Below, piece after piece: positions 15,029 through 21,455 of a stretch of 21,455 nucleotides of DNA (positions are counted from its first letter, which is position 1; every line of letters starts with the position of its first letter). The DNA comes from a virus: IMG/VR virus record IMGVR_UViG_3300030116_000538, positions 1-21,455 of that record; one strand, written 5' to 3'. A program made the translations under genes and the position numbers. Under the pieces are notes generated by a model. The model made no database searches and was not told the DNA's origin. It saw nothing but the letters and a program-made list of their open reading frames with translations.

Positions 15029-15636
15029 GCGTCTACCTGATTAGTATCAACGGCTGCTGAAATTACAACAGAACCAGTAAATATTTCTCCATAAACTATA
15101 GGAACTGGTGTACCTGCTCTTGATGTATTTTGTATTCCATTAAAGTTAAAAGATAATTGTGGGTCGCCTTCTGAAAAGTCAGCTTGAGGTAAAGGAAATA
15201 ACATATCGGAAACACCACTTAAAAGTAACGCTCCACCTATTGATACGGCTGCTTTTGTCATGAAACCTGCTGCTGCAAAAGAGCCTGGCTGTACAATCGG
15301 GCCAAAGAATGATCCAGCAGATAATGGCGTAAATAAAAAAGCTCCACCTATTAACGCTGCTCCTAATAATACTTTGCTAAAACCTCTACCCGCACCACTG
15401 ATTGCTGGAATAAAATGTATGTCTTCTTTTCCTATTGGATAAGATAGTTCATCCTTATCAATTTCATAATTACCAACTTTTACATGATAATATTTTGGAC
15501 CCATAAACTTTTCTACATTCGGAAAATTATAAATTAAAAAACTGACAGCTTTTGCTACCGAATCAACTTCCACTTCAAACTCTTTGTGTCCAATAAATTC
15601 TGCTAATTGTCCATATAATTTTATTTTACGAAGCAT
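15025..15636 (-). CDS. I: Tail assembly protein, lambda gpI-like
   Basis: A 203-residue protein of the Lambda_tail_I family. The first about 85 residues look like a beta-grasp (ubiquitin-like) domain: MLRKIKLYGQLAEFIGHKEF, EVEVDSVAKAVSFLIYNFP, then HVKVGNYEIDKDELSYPIG and IHFIPAISGAG. A Gly/Ala-rich hydrophobic region follows (about 85-145), then a conserved tail (FNFNGIQNTSRAGTPVPIVYGE), which is the usual end of these proteins. In lambda, I is needed for tail tip assembly but is not found in the finished virion. The gene overlaps K by 11 bases and J by 4, the same K-I-J order as lambda. Confidence 0.9.
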   Translation of the reverse strand: MLRKIKLYGQLAEFIGHKEFEVEVDSVAKAVSFLIYNFPNVEKFMGPKYYHVKVGNYEIDKDELSYPIGKEDIHFIPAISGAGRGFSKVLLGAALIGGAFLFTPLSAGSFFGPIVQPGSFAAAGFMTKAAVSIGGALLLSGVSDMLFPLPQADFSEGDPQLSFNFNGIQNTSRAGTPVPIVYGEIFTGSVVISAAVDTNQVDA

Positions 15637-16327
15637 AACGATACCTCTTTCCAGTACATTTTAACAGCCATTCAGAGTAAGGTTCTCTACAAGATAGTCT
15701 ATCGGTTAAATGATGAATTACATCTCCTTCAAAAAATAATGCTACATGATTTAAAGTTGGATGCAATATCGACATTAGAAGTACATCTCCATCTCTTAAA
15801 GGTTCTTCTGGCCTTAACTCTCTGAAACCAGTTCTCCAAGCACAGCTTTCAAATAACGGATTATCTAAAAATTCTTGTGGTGTCGTAGGTCTTTCCCAAT
15901 CTTTAAGATCTATATTTTTTTCTTCTTTATACCAATCTCTTACTAAACTCCAACAATCTGTAATACCCCATACCCATTGACGACCTAATAACGGTGCTTT
16001 ATATCCGCATGGTTCTAAATATGCCCATTGTTCTGTTTTTGGATTAACAATATACCAAGGTAAATTACTATCTTCACAACCAATCTTATCCGCTTGACTA
16101 GGAGTAGGAGGCGTTATGGGATGGCTATGAACAATACCAACAATCTCACCGATATTATCTGCTTTGACATAATCTTCTGGGTCAAGAATAAAACATTGAT
16201 GATCTGTTATTGAAAGATTACGGCATGGGTGATACCTTTCTTTACCCTTTACATTCAACAAAAGACCACAACATTCTTTTGGATCTTGCTCTTTTGCATG
16301 AAGTAGTGCTCTCTCTTTCCAGTTCAT
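15626..16327 (-). CDS. K: Tail tip peptidase, JAMM + NlpC/P60, lambda gpK-like
   Basis: I chose the ATG at 16327 (233 residues), which overlaps the L stop as TAATG. An in-frame ATG at 16369 would add 14 residues but overlap L by 43 bases, and neither start has a clear ribosome site. The N-terminal JAMM/MPN domain has E18 in DPKECCG and HSHPITPPTPSQAD, the HxH-x7-S-x2-D zinc motif (H67, H69, S77, D80). The C-terminal NlpC/P60 domain has the nucleophile in GITDCWSLVRDW (C125), a histidine in LNHVALFF (H194) and a possible third residue in VIHH. Both active sites look intact. By analogy with lambda, K acts in tip assembly and may cut peptidoglycan during entry. Confidence 0.92.
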   Translation of the reverse strand: MNWKERALLHAKEQDPKECCGLLLNVKGKERYHPCRNLSITDHQCFILDPEDYVKADNIGEIVGIVHSHPITPPTPSQADKIGCEDSNLPWYIVNPKTEQWAYLEPCGYKAPLLGRQWVWGITDCWSLVRDWYKEEKNIDLKDWERPTTPQEFLDNPLFESCAWRTGFRELRPEEPLRDGDVLLMSILHPTLNHVALFFEGDVIHHLTDRLSCREPYSEWLLKCTGKRYRYAS

Positions 16328-16899
16328 TATCCAAACGTACCAATAGAGGGAAAGTCTTTTCTTGTGCATTGACGCTTGGGTATTCTTACACCAGCAAGGT
16401 CTGTAGGAGCAGCAAGTTCAAATTCTACAAGTTCTCTAGTTTCTATTGATTTACGATCTATTCCATAGATTTCTCTTGGAAATTCTGCTGTTGGATCGGC
16501 ATCTGGATTTTGTCCGTTAGCAAAATTAGCAGCATCAATAAATTTAGCAAGAGTTCTTATTCTTGTTAGTGTCGCTCCTGTTAAATCATTACCACCTGTA
16601 ACTTGATTAACAGATAAAAGAATTGAAGACATAAACCCTGTCGCATTACTAATAGATATTTTAGGTCTAGGCAACTGCCCTCCTTGAAACGCAAATCCTG
16701 ATGCTAGTATGGGAAATCTAAGATAGTCGTTACCATCCCAAACTATTTTTCCATTTGCATTTAAATTACTTCCAGCATGAAAACGATAAATTGTATTCGC
16801 ACCATGTAATGTATTTGATAGTTCAAGAGTATATAATTCAATAATCGCTGACGGATTTATTGACTGTAAATCATCGAATACTGCTGCTGATACTGACAT
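16327..16899 (-). CDS. L: Minor tail protein, lambda gpL-like, lacking the cysteine-rich end
   Basis: A 190-residue protein of the Phage_tail_L family, identified by its place between M and K and by IIELYTLELSNT, YRFHAGSN, GKIVWDGNDYLRFPILASGF, LPRPKISISNATGFMSS and DLTGATLTRIRTLAKF. The conserved 'REIYGIDRKSIETRELVEFEL' region is present at about 142-162. Lambda L binds an iron-sulphur cluster through four C-terminal cysteines. Here the protein stops about where that domain should start (RIPKRQCTRKDFPSIGTFG) and has one cysteine, C178. The cluster therefore cannot form as in lambda. The start at 16899 is two bases from the M stop. Confidence 0.88.
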   Translation of the reverse strand: MSVSAAVFDDLQSINPSAIIELYTLELSNTLHGANTIYRFHAGSNLNANGKIVWDGNDYLRFPILASGFAFQGGQLPRPKISISNATGFMSSILLSVNQVTGGNDLTGATLTRIRTLAKFIDAANFANGQNPDADPTAEFPREIYGIDRKSIETRELVEFELAAPTDLAGVRIPKRQCTRKDFPSIGTFG

Positions 16900-16901
16900 G
16901 A

Positions 16902-17279
16902 CTACGCAGGTTCAAATACTTGTCTAAAGGTAGCTTGAATTGTAGCTCTATTTAAGTATGGTATCGACTTGCTCCATTTCTCGCAAACAAACTGAGAAGA
17001 TGAACTTTCTCCTGGAGGTGTATAAGTAAAACTAGCACTATCATTGGCACGAGCATCTAAAAAAGTTTCTATAGCATCTGCATCTGATTCTGATACTTCA
17101 AAAGTAAAACTAAATATCTTTGGATTTTGATGTTGAGCAAGTCCGAAAATAATTCGATGCTCATAACCATCAGCAAAACGTACTGTTCTAGTTAATGGTG
17201 CAGAGTTTTTTCTTTGACCATATTTAGGTGTTGTTCCTCCAGTTGATGTTCCAACTGTTGCATCATCAAAGGTAGCCAT
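16902..17279 (-). CDS. M: Minor tail protein, lambda gpM-like
   Basis: A 125-residue protein of the phage minor tail protein M family. Supporting motifs are TVRFADGYEHRIIFG, a signature of these proteins ('v.fGDGY.qr...G'), KIFSFTFEVSESDADAIETF, LDARANDSASFTYTPPGE and the C-terminal FVCEKWSKSIPYLN. M joins the distal end of the tail tube to the tip complex in lambda. The ATG shares one base with the stop of the tape measure gene (TAATG), so translation should be coupled. Confidence 0.9.
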   Translation of the reverse strand: MATFDDATVGTSTGGTTPKYGQRKNSAPLTRTVRFADGYEHRIIFGLAQHQNPKIFSFTFEVSESDADAIETFLDARANDSASFTYTPPGESSSSQFVCEKWSKSIPYLNRATIQATFRQVFEPA

Positions 17280-18961
17280 TATCTAAGTAAACCTCCAGGT
17301 CTTCTTTGTTCTATTAATTCTGATTGTATCGCTACAGAAATCAAACGCCCAAGTTCTCGACCCTGTTGTTCATCTCCTTCAACAGAAGAACCAGAAGCAT
17401 CTACATTTACTACGATATTTGTTGTACCACCCATTGCATGATTGGGTGTAATCGTTCCAGATACACCAGGGCTAAACATTTCTGGGCCACGTTCTCCAAC
17501 AAGATAAGACTTGCCTCCTTTCACTGGCCCTCCTTCTGCTCTAGTACCTCCAAAGAATCTTGAGCCAGGGAAAAGTCCTCCTAGTAAAGCATTTACACCA
17601 AAAGATATAAGAGATCTTTGAATTTGACCAAATACACTTCGAGCCACATCTCCAAGAGTTTTAGTACCATTTATTGCACCCTCAATTGCACTGACAAGAC
17701 CCGTTTCAATACTATTGCCAATATCTTTATATAAATCATTTAATTTTTTTACTTTTTCTTGCTCTTGATCTAATTTGTATAATTTTTCTAATTTCTTTCT
17801 TATTTCATCATCTTCTAAACCAAGAGTATTGTTTTTAATTTCCTGTATTCTCATTTCTATTTCAAATTCTCTTTCTGAAAGTGTATTTTTTAAAGTAGCT
17901 TTTTCTATTTCTTTATCTAGATCAGCCATGCGATCTTTAGCAAGTTGAGCTTGTGGTGTAAGTTTTTTGCCAGATTTACCTTGAGAAATAGGACCAGATG
18001 TTACTTGAAATCTTTCTAACATTTGTTCCATCATTGAAACTGTTAATTGTTTTCTGCTTTTTGGCCCACCTTTTAATTTGTCTACTTCTGAATCAAAAAA
18101 TTCTTTTTGTGATCCTCTTAATCCACTTCTAAATTCTCTAAACTGACTTCTAATAGAACTATCACGAAGGTTTTTATTTATAACAGATAATAATTTACTT
18201 AAAGGACCAGCAATAAACGCATCAAATCTAGTTTTTAATATTCCCATCAACCTACCAAATTCACTTGATACTTCATTTAATTTGTTCAATTTAGCTACCC
18301 CTTCAGCTCCTATAATTTTTTGATATTCTTCATTAAGTAAATTATTAAGTTCTTGAGCTTTACCTTGGCGTTCTAATTGACGAGCAAGTTCTTCAGTTTC
18401 ATTCGATGTAAATAGCGATCTTTCTCTTGCAAGCTCTAACTTTCCGCTTAAAGTGTTTATTTTGTTTGCTGTTTCAATAGAAGCTTGTCCAATTTTTGTC
18501 AACTCAGCGACTACTGCTGTAGCTGCAATAGAACCAGCAAAACCACCACCAGGAGTAGCTGCTTCACCTAACGCACCACCAATCAATCCTGGAATTGCTT
18601 GCCCAAATCCTCCTCCAAATAACAAAGGAAAACCACCACCAATAGCAGCACTTTGAATAATTCTTGATCTTCTTGATTTCTGTGGAAACCCTCCAAAACC
18701 GCCACTTTCTACTTCGTTTAATTTTTCTAATTCTTTCTTTGCTTGTTTAGCTTGTTTTTTTATTTTTTTTAATTTCCTATCTGTTTTATCAAACTTTTTA
18801 TTTATTTTATCTATTGATTGTGGAATAGTTTTTGCTGATTGCTTTGTAATTTTTACTAATTCTTTTACATTCTTATTTATTTGATTTACAGCTTTAGTAA
18901 GCTTTGTTATATCTCTTTGACCTTTAACTTTCAAAGCAATATCAACACTATAATCTGCCAC
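17279..18961 (-). CDS. H: Tape measure protein, lambda gpH-like
   Basis: A 560-residue protein starting at GTG 18961-18959 (MADYSVDIALKVKGQRDITK). Residues about 20-85 form a long charged coiled coil, about 100-150 a Gly/Ala-rich hydrophobic stretch (GGGFPLLFGGGFGQAIPGLI), and about 340-405 more coiled coil. The C-terminus matches the lambda tape-measure C-terminal domain: GLVSAIEGAINGTKTLGDVA, QIQRSLISFGVNALLGGLFP, then RAEGGPVKGGKSYLVGERGP and NIVVNVDASGS. The protein sets tail length and is ejected with the DNA. It is short compared with lambda H, which predicts a shorter tail. It follows the G/T region by 30 bases. Confidence 0.92.
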   Translation of the reverse strand: MADYSVDIALKVKGQRDITKLTKAVNQINKNVKELVKITKQSAKTIPQSIDKINKKFDKTDRKLKKIKKQAKQAKKELEKLNEVESGGFGGFPQKSRRSRIIQSAAIGGGFPLLFGGGFGQAIPGLIGGALGEAATPGGGFAGSIAATAVVAELTKIGQASIETANKINTLSGKLELARERSLFTSNETEELARQLERQGKAQELNNLLNEEYQKIIGAEGVAKLNKLNEVSSEFGRLMGILKTRFDAFIAGPLSKLLSVINKNLRDSSIRSQFREFRSGLRGSQKEFFDSEVDKLKGGPKSRKQLTVSMMEQMLERFQVTSGPISQGKSGKKLTPQAQLAKDRMADLDKEIEKATLKNTLSEREFEIEMRIQEIKNNTLGLEDDEIRKKLEKLYKLDQEQEKVKKLNDLYKDIGNSIETGLVSAIEGAINGTKTLGDVARSVFGQIQRSLISFGVNALLGGLFPGSRFFGGTRAEGGPVKGGKSYLVGERGPEMFSPGVSGTITPNHAMGGTTNIVVNVDASGSSVEGDEQQGRELGRLISVAIQSELIEQRRPGGLLR

Positions 18962-18991
18962 TTACTTAGAAAATAAAAGATTTCTTCTATA

Positions 18992-19183
18992 TTACCTCTT
19001 TCTGCCTCTTATAGCACTATTTCTTTGTGCTTGTTCTTCTTGTTTTTTATATTCTTCATTTTCTAATTCAAAATAAGCAGCCCATCCTATCATTTCTTCT
19101 ATTGTTAAAGTTTCACATAACTCAAGAACAGTTTTTTTTAATTCTCTAGCTAAAGAATATAAAAATTTAAATTGATTATTAGC
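18992..19183 (-). CDS. T: Tail assembly chaperone T, frameshift extension of G
   Basis: This start-less frame encodes 63 residues to a TAA at 18994-18992: NNQFKFLYSLARELKKTVLE, CETLTIEEMIGWAAYFELEN and EEYKKQEEQAQRNSAIRGRK. The part 'LTIEE..GW.AYFEL' is the typical mark of the T domain in lambda-type tails, which recruits tail tube subunits during assembly. There is no ATG, GTG or TTG before its first conserved residues, and a TGA at 19189-19187 closes the frame upstream. It can therefore be reached only by a shift between 19187 and the G stop (19181-19179). The shift is +1 or -2, not the usual -1. Confidence 0.85.
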   Translation of the reverse strand, partial: ANNQFKFLYSLARELKKTVLELCETLTIEEMIGWAAYFELENEEYKKQEEQAQRNSAIRGRKR

Positions 19184-19532
19184 TTTTCAATTCGGCTTTA
19201 GCCTCTTCAACTCCTCTGGTTTGTCCAGCTTCAAGCATAGCTAACTGTATTTCTTGTAATACATTTGCTTCTACTTCTCTTCTTAATGAAGCTTTATCTC
19301 CATCTTGAAAAATTCTCACTCCATCTTTATCTAATGCTTTTTCAATCATTAAATTTAAAGCAAATTCGTTTGGATCTTCAGATGTAGATTTTTTTTGTAT
19401 TGATTCTCTTTCTGCAATAGTTAATGGATGCCAATATACAGTAAGAATAATCTTATTATTTTTTCTTACATCATGTTGATATAGCTGGCTTACACCAAAA
19501 CTATTCTTCAAAAGTTCAATTGCTCTAGTCAT
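19179..19532 (-). CDS. G: Tail assembly chaperone G, lambda gpG-like
   Basis: A 117-residue protein: MTRAIELLKNSFGVSQLYQH, KIILTVYWHPLTIAERESIQ, then EDPNEFALNLMIEKALDKDG and REVEANVLQEIQLAML. The phrase 'VYW.PLT..E...I', a domain with 'LMI.KALD.DG' and the place directly before the tape measure gene define the G chaperone of siphovirus tails. G coats the tape measure protein during assembly, and a small share of ribosomes extend it to G-T. No strong ribosome binding site is seen before the ATG at 19532. Confidence 0.88.
   Translation of the reverse strand: MTRAIELLKNSFGVSQLYQHDVRKNNKIILTVYWHPLTIAERESIQKKSTSEDPNEFALNLMIEKALDKDGVRIFQDGDKASLRREVEANVLQEIQLAMLEAGQTRGVEEAKAELKS
19182..19190 (-). 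promoter_or_regulatory. G/T frameshift site TTG AAA AGC, non-(-1) type
   Basis: On the minus strand G reads TTG AAA AGC TAA. The T frame, open only after the TGA at 19189-19187, continues as AAA GCT AAT AAT. The window for the shift is thus only AAA AGC. A +1 slip of tRNA-Lys within AAAA (19187-19184) or a -2 slip at the same place both give the T frame; a -1 slip does not. Confidence 0.7.
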
Positions 19533-19557
19533 ATCAAAATTATATTACTTTACTATA

Positions 19558-19986
19558 TTAAGCGTTAGCGGTAAATTGGCAAGATAATATACCTACAAAG
19601 TGACTCCTATCTTCAATATCTAAGGATGTAGGGCCATTTATATCTCTAACTCTAGGTTTACAGCTAAATGTATCAACATAAGTAGAAGTATTAACAGAAG
19701 TCAAGCCATCAATGACAGCTTCAGATATTTCAGCTAATTCACTTGTACCTTTTGATTTTGGAACATATACATTACATTGAATAACACCTGAATAATAATC
19801 TGAAGCAGCACCATGGTTTTGTAAAGTTGATTGTTCAAAATTTAAAGTCATTAAAATATATTTTTTTGTTTTTCCAGGAGATGTAAAATGAACATTGTCA
19901 TAAACCATTAAAACAGTTGGGTCTACATCTGCTACTGCATCTGTCACTGCTTTTTCAAAAGCTGCTCTTGTATTTACTAAAGTCAT
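19558..19986 (-). CDS. Tail terminator-like protein
   Basis: A 142-residue protein: NTRAAFEKAVTDAVADVDPT, VLMVYDNVHFTSPGKTKKYI, then SDYYSGVIQCNVYVPKSKGT, a chain with 'G.IQCNVYVP...G' as in tail terminator proteins (lambda gpU and related DUF4128-type proteins), and TFSCKPRVRDINGP near the end. It would form the hexameric ring that stops tube growth and joins the tail to the head. The order (after a gp10/gpZ-like gene, before the G chaperone) agrees. GGAG lies about ten bases before the ATG. The family is inferred from pattern and place, not from a search. Confidence 0.75.
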   Translation of the reverse strand: MTLVNTRAAFEKAVTDAVADVDPTVLMVYDNVHFTSPGKTKKYILMTLNFEQSTLQNHGAASDYYSGVIQCNVYVPKSKGTSELAEISEAVIDGLTSVNTSTYVDTFSCKPRVRDINGPTSLDIEDRSHFVGILSCQFTANA

Positions 19987-19988
19987 AG

Positions 19989-20540
19989 TTAAAACTCCGT
20001 GTAGCTACTACCAGGAGATGCAGAGCCAAAACCAGTTGTAGCTCCACTTTGAACAAATAATTTACCTTTTGGTAATCCTTTATCTGTCATTGTCTCTTTA
20101 ATTAGTTTACCTAAAGAACCTTGAATAAAAAGTTGAACTTTACCTCCTTCTAAAGCATAAATAGCATATTTAGCTTTATTTCCTATATAAACAGGTCTTT
20201 TGTAATTAAATGCTCTTTTAACAGGAAATCTAGGCTTAATAACAGGTTTGACATTGTAATATCCAGTAGATTTATTAGCTGAATCTGCAAAGGAACTTTT
20301 GAAAAAATTTGCTGTAGCTTCTCTTTTAATGTCAGCCCAAGGCTTAAATTTTTCAACACGATCAGTTGCCCTTACTGGACTATTTTGTGCTTTCCAGCTA
20401 GAAGCAAAAAATCCTGTATAAACAGGACTTCTTTTTTTTGTTGATAATTGAGCATGAACTTTTTTTATAAGAGCATTAAAATCTCTTGATATCTGTTTGT
20501 CTAAATCTTTTGGTAAATCTGTTAATCTTCTTGCTGTCAT
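19989..20540 (-). CDS. HK97 gp10 / gpZ-like tail completion or neck protein
   Basis: A 183-residue basic protein: KDLDKQISRDFNALIKKVHA, SPVYTGFFASSWKAQN and PVYIGNKAKYAIYALEGG. The pattern 'PV.TG.F.SSW' followed by 'V.NNA.YA..LE.G' is the mark of HK97 gp10-like and gpZ-like proteins, which act at the head-tail joint. A middle insert (about 75-125, many Lys, Phe and Pro) is less usual. Its ATG shares one base with the stop of the upstream gene (TAATG). Confidence 0.75.
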   Translation of the reverse strand: MTARRLTDLPKDLDKQISRDFNALIKKVHAQLSTKKRSPVYTGFFASSWKAQNSPVRATDRVEKFKPWADIKREATANFFKSSFADSANKSTGYYNVKPVIKPRFPVKRAFNYKRPVYIGNKAKYAIYALEGGKVQLFIQGSLGKLIKETMTDKGLPKGKLFVQSGATTGFGSASPGSSYTEF

Positions 20541-20926
20541 TAGAACCTTACCAATAATGTAAACAAATAAGTCTGTCCACCTTTCTTTGTATCTATATCA
20601 ACTATTTGTGCAATCCTATTAGAACCGGCAAAACTAAGTGTAATTTCATCATCTAGATCTGGTTGATTATCTCCTATCAAATCAGGTGTAATGTAAATCT
20701 TTGCTTGTCTCATTTCTTGTGCATCTTCTTCTTCTGATCTGACAAAAGATATTGGTACTTTTATGTCTGAATAAGTTGTATCTATAGTGACTTGTTCACC
20801 TGTTTCCACGTTATAACCCGATATTCCTTTTTTTGTATAAGTAATAGTGTGATCTAAAGAATTACCCAGTTGAGCAACAACACTTTTAGCAACACTTTTA
20901 AATAATGAATCTAATTGACCTGCCAT
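20540..20926 (-). CDS. Head-closure-like connector protein
   Basis: A 128-residue protein: FKSVAKSVVAQLGNSLDHTI, ITYTKKGISGYNVETGEQVT, then FVRSEEEDAQEMRQAKIYIT and DEITLSFAGSNRIAQIVDID, with the end TYLFTLLVRF. The beta-rich layout, the size and the place between the adaptor and the gp10-like gene fit a head-closure or stopper protein (type SPP1 gp16 / lambda FII). The assignment relies mainly on gene order. Its ATG overlaps the adaptor stop by one base. Confidence 0.65.
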   Translation of the reverse strand: MAGQLDSLFKSVAKSVVAQLGNSLDHTITYTKKGISGYNVETGEQVTIDTTYSDIKVPISFVRSEEEDAQEMRQAKIYITPDLIGDNQPDLDDEITLSFAGSNRIAQIVDIDTKKGGQTYLFTLLVRF

Positions 20927-21455
20927 TATCCTCTAACTACCCTCATCTGAAATGTTCCTGCTCCACCTAGCATATACGCTCCAAGATAACTTTGTAACCA
21001 AGGGTAAACATCAAGAATATTATTAACAGAACCAGTACCTTGACTATCAGTATTATACTTAACTTGTAAATCTCCTAATTTAACTTCAGAAAAATTACCA
21101 TCTTTACCAGTAGTACCAGTAATAGCACCAGTATCATTGGCTAAAGCTCTAGCTAATTCATATTGTGCATATTTAATATTTAAAGGAATTGTAGAACAAG
21201 CTAACTCAACACCGTCTACCTGATAATTATTTCTAGGAAATTTAAGTGCCTGACCGTCATCACATCTATCACCATAATAAACAAAGCTATCAATCCATCT
21301 AGTTGCTGATATTAATGCTCTATTCTTTTGATCATCTGTTTTGTTTGTCCAAGTTGAAGAGTCTGGTACTGTTTCAAAATAACTATTAGCTTCTGTCAAT
21401 GTGACATAGCTATTAGCATTAGCATCTTTTATAGTTGCATTTATAGTGGCTGCCC
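20926..21455 (-). CDS. Head-tail adaptor, DnaT-like family, 5'-truncated by window edge
   Basis: The frame remains open to the right edge, so at least 176 codons are visible and the start lies outside. A TTG at 21399 is not the start: upstream codons read DANANSYVTLTEANSYFETV, which is the normal beginning of these adaptors ('ANSYVSLAEADAYFA'). Further family marks are QKNRALISATRWIDSFVYYG, LKFPRNN and IPLNIKYAQYELARAL, then KEV-type sequence (FSEVKLGDLQVKY). Proteins of this family (annotated as DnaT-like ssDNA-binding or gp6-like head-tail connectors) sit on the portal. It is the most upstream gene seen of the minus-strand operon. Confidence 0.82.
   Translation of the reverse strand, partial: AATINATIKDANANSYVTLTEANSYFETVPDSSTWTNKTDDQKNRALISATRWIDSFVYYGDRCDDGQALKFPRNNYQVDGVELACSTIPLNIKYAQYELARALANDTGAITGTTGKDGNFSEVKLGDLQVKYNTDSQGTGSVNNILDVYPWLQSYLGAYMLGGAGTFQMRVVRG

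Noticed and set aside
16328-16369. ATG at 16369 as start of K
   Set aside because: It would overlap L by 43 bases, and the added residues lie outside the JAMM domain; the TAATG start at 16327 fits the style of the operon.
16327-16460. Frameshift from L into K that would restore the missing cysteine domain
   Set aside because: The alternative frame before the K start does not contain the expected cysteine motif.
20926-21399. TTG at 21399 as start of the adaptor gene
   Set aside because: The frame stays open to the right edge and the upstream residues match the usual N-terminus of the family.

Overview
The window is an AT-rich, almost gap-free stretch of phage DNA carrying the head-tail connector, tail and tail-fibre genes of a lambda-type, long-tailed (siphovirus) phage. 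It reads right to left on the minus strand, with a convergent plus-strand gene at the left edge. Several small proteins at the left end, the collagen-like and modular fibres, and the paired tail-fibre chaperones resemble (from memory, not from a search) proteins of marine cyanophages. The likeliest source is therefore a phage or prophage of Synechococcus, Prochlorococcus or a relative; this assignment is inference.

Right edge to about 19.5 kb: a head-tail adaptor (cut by the edge), a head-closure-like protein, a gp10/gpZ-like neck protein and a tail terminator-like protein. The lambda order would then place the major tail tube gene, but it is absent here. From 19.53 to 15.03 kb come tail chaperone G and its frameshift extension T, the tape measure H, and homologues of lambda M, L, K and I. 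The 1169-residue central tip protein J (15.03-11.52 kb) follows. Many junctions overlap as TAATG or ATGA, which suggests one translationally coupled operon.

From 11.49 to 2.64 kb lies a fibre region of nine genes: an S74-chaperone fibre, a BppU-like protein, a 1039-residue collagen-like fibre, several short modular fibre proteins, an unrecognised protein, a LamG lectin-like protein and two related tail-assembly chaperones of the Phage_tail_APC type. Together these would form the receptor-binding apparatus around the J tip.

From 2.60 to 0.61 kb is a block of small accessory genes: a coiled-coil protein with a start-less zinc-finger frame just downstream of a classical -1 slippery heptamer, two proteins with an N-terminal membrane segment, a CxxC/CxxC mini-protein, and a protein with a C-terminal membrane segment. 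A rho-independent terminator ends the minus-strand operon, facing the end of the plus-strand gene.

The most interesting items are the putative programmed frameshift that would fuse the coiled coil to a zinc finger (2314-2597), the non-(-1) frameshift geometry in G/T, the missing tail tube gene, the L homologue without its cysteine-rich end, and the cyanomyovirus-like accessory block beside a siphovirus tail. No tRNA, CRISPR array, insertion sequence, integrase or recognisable lysis gene was seen.
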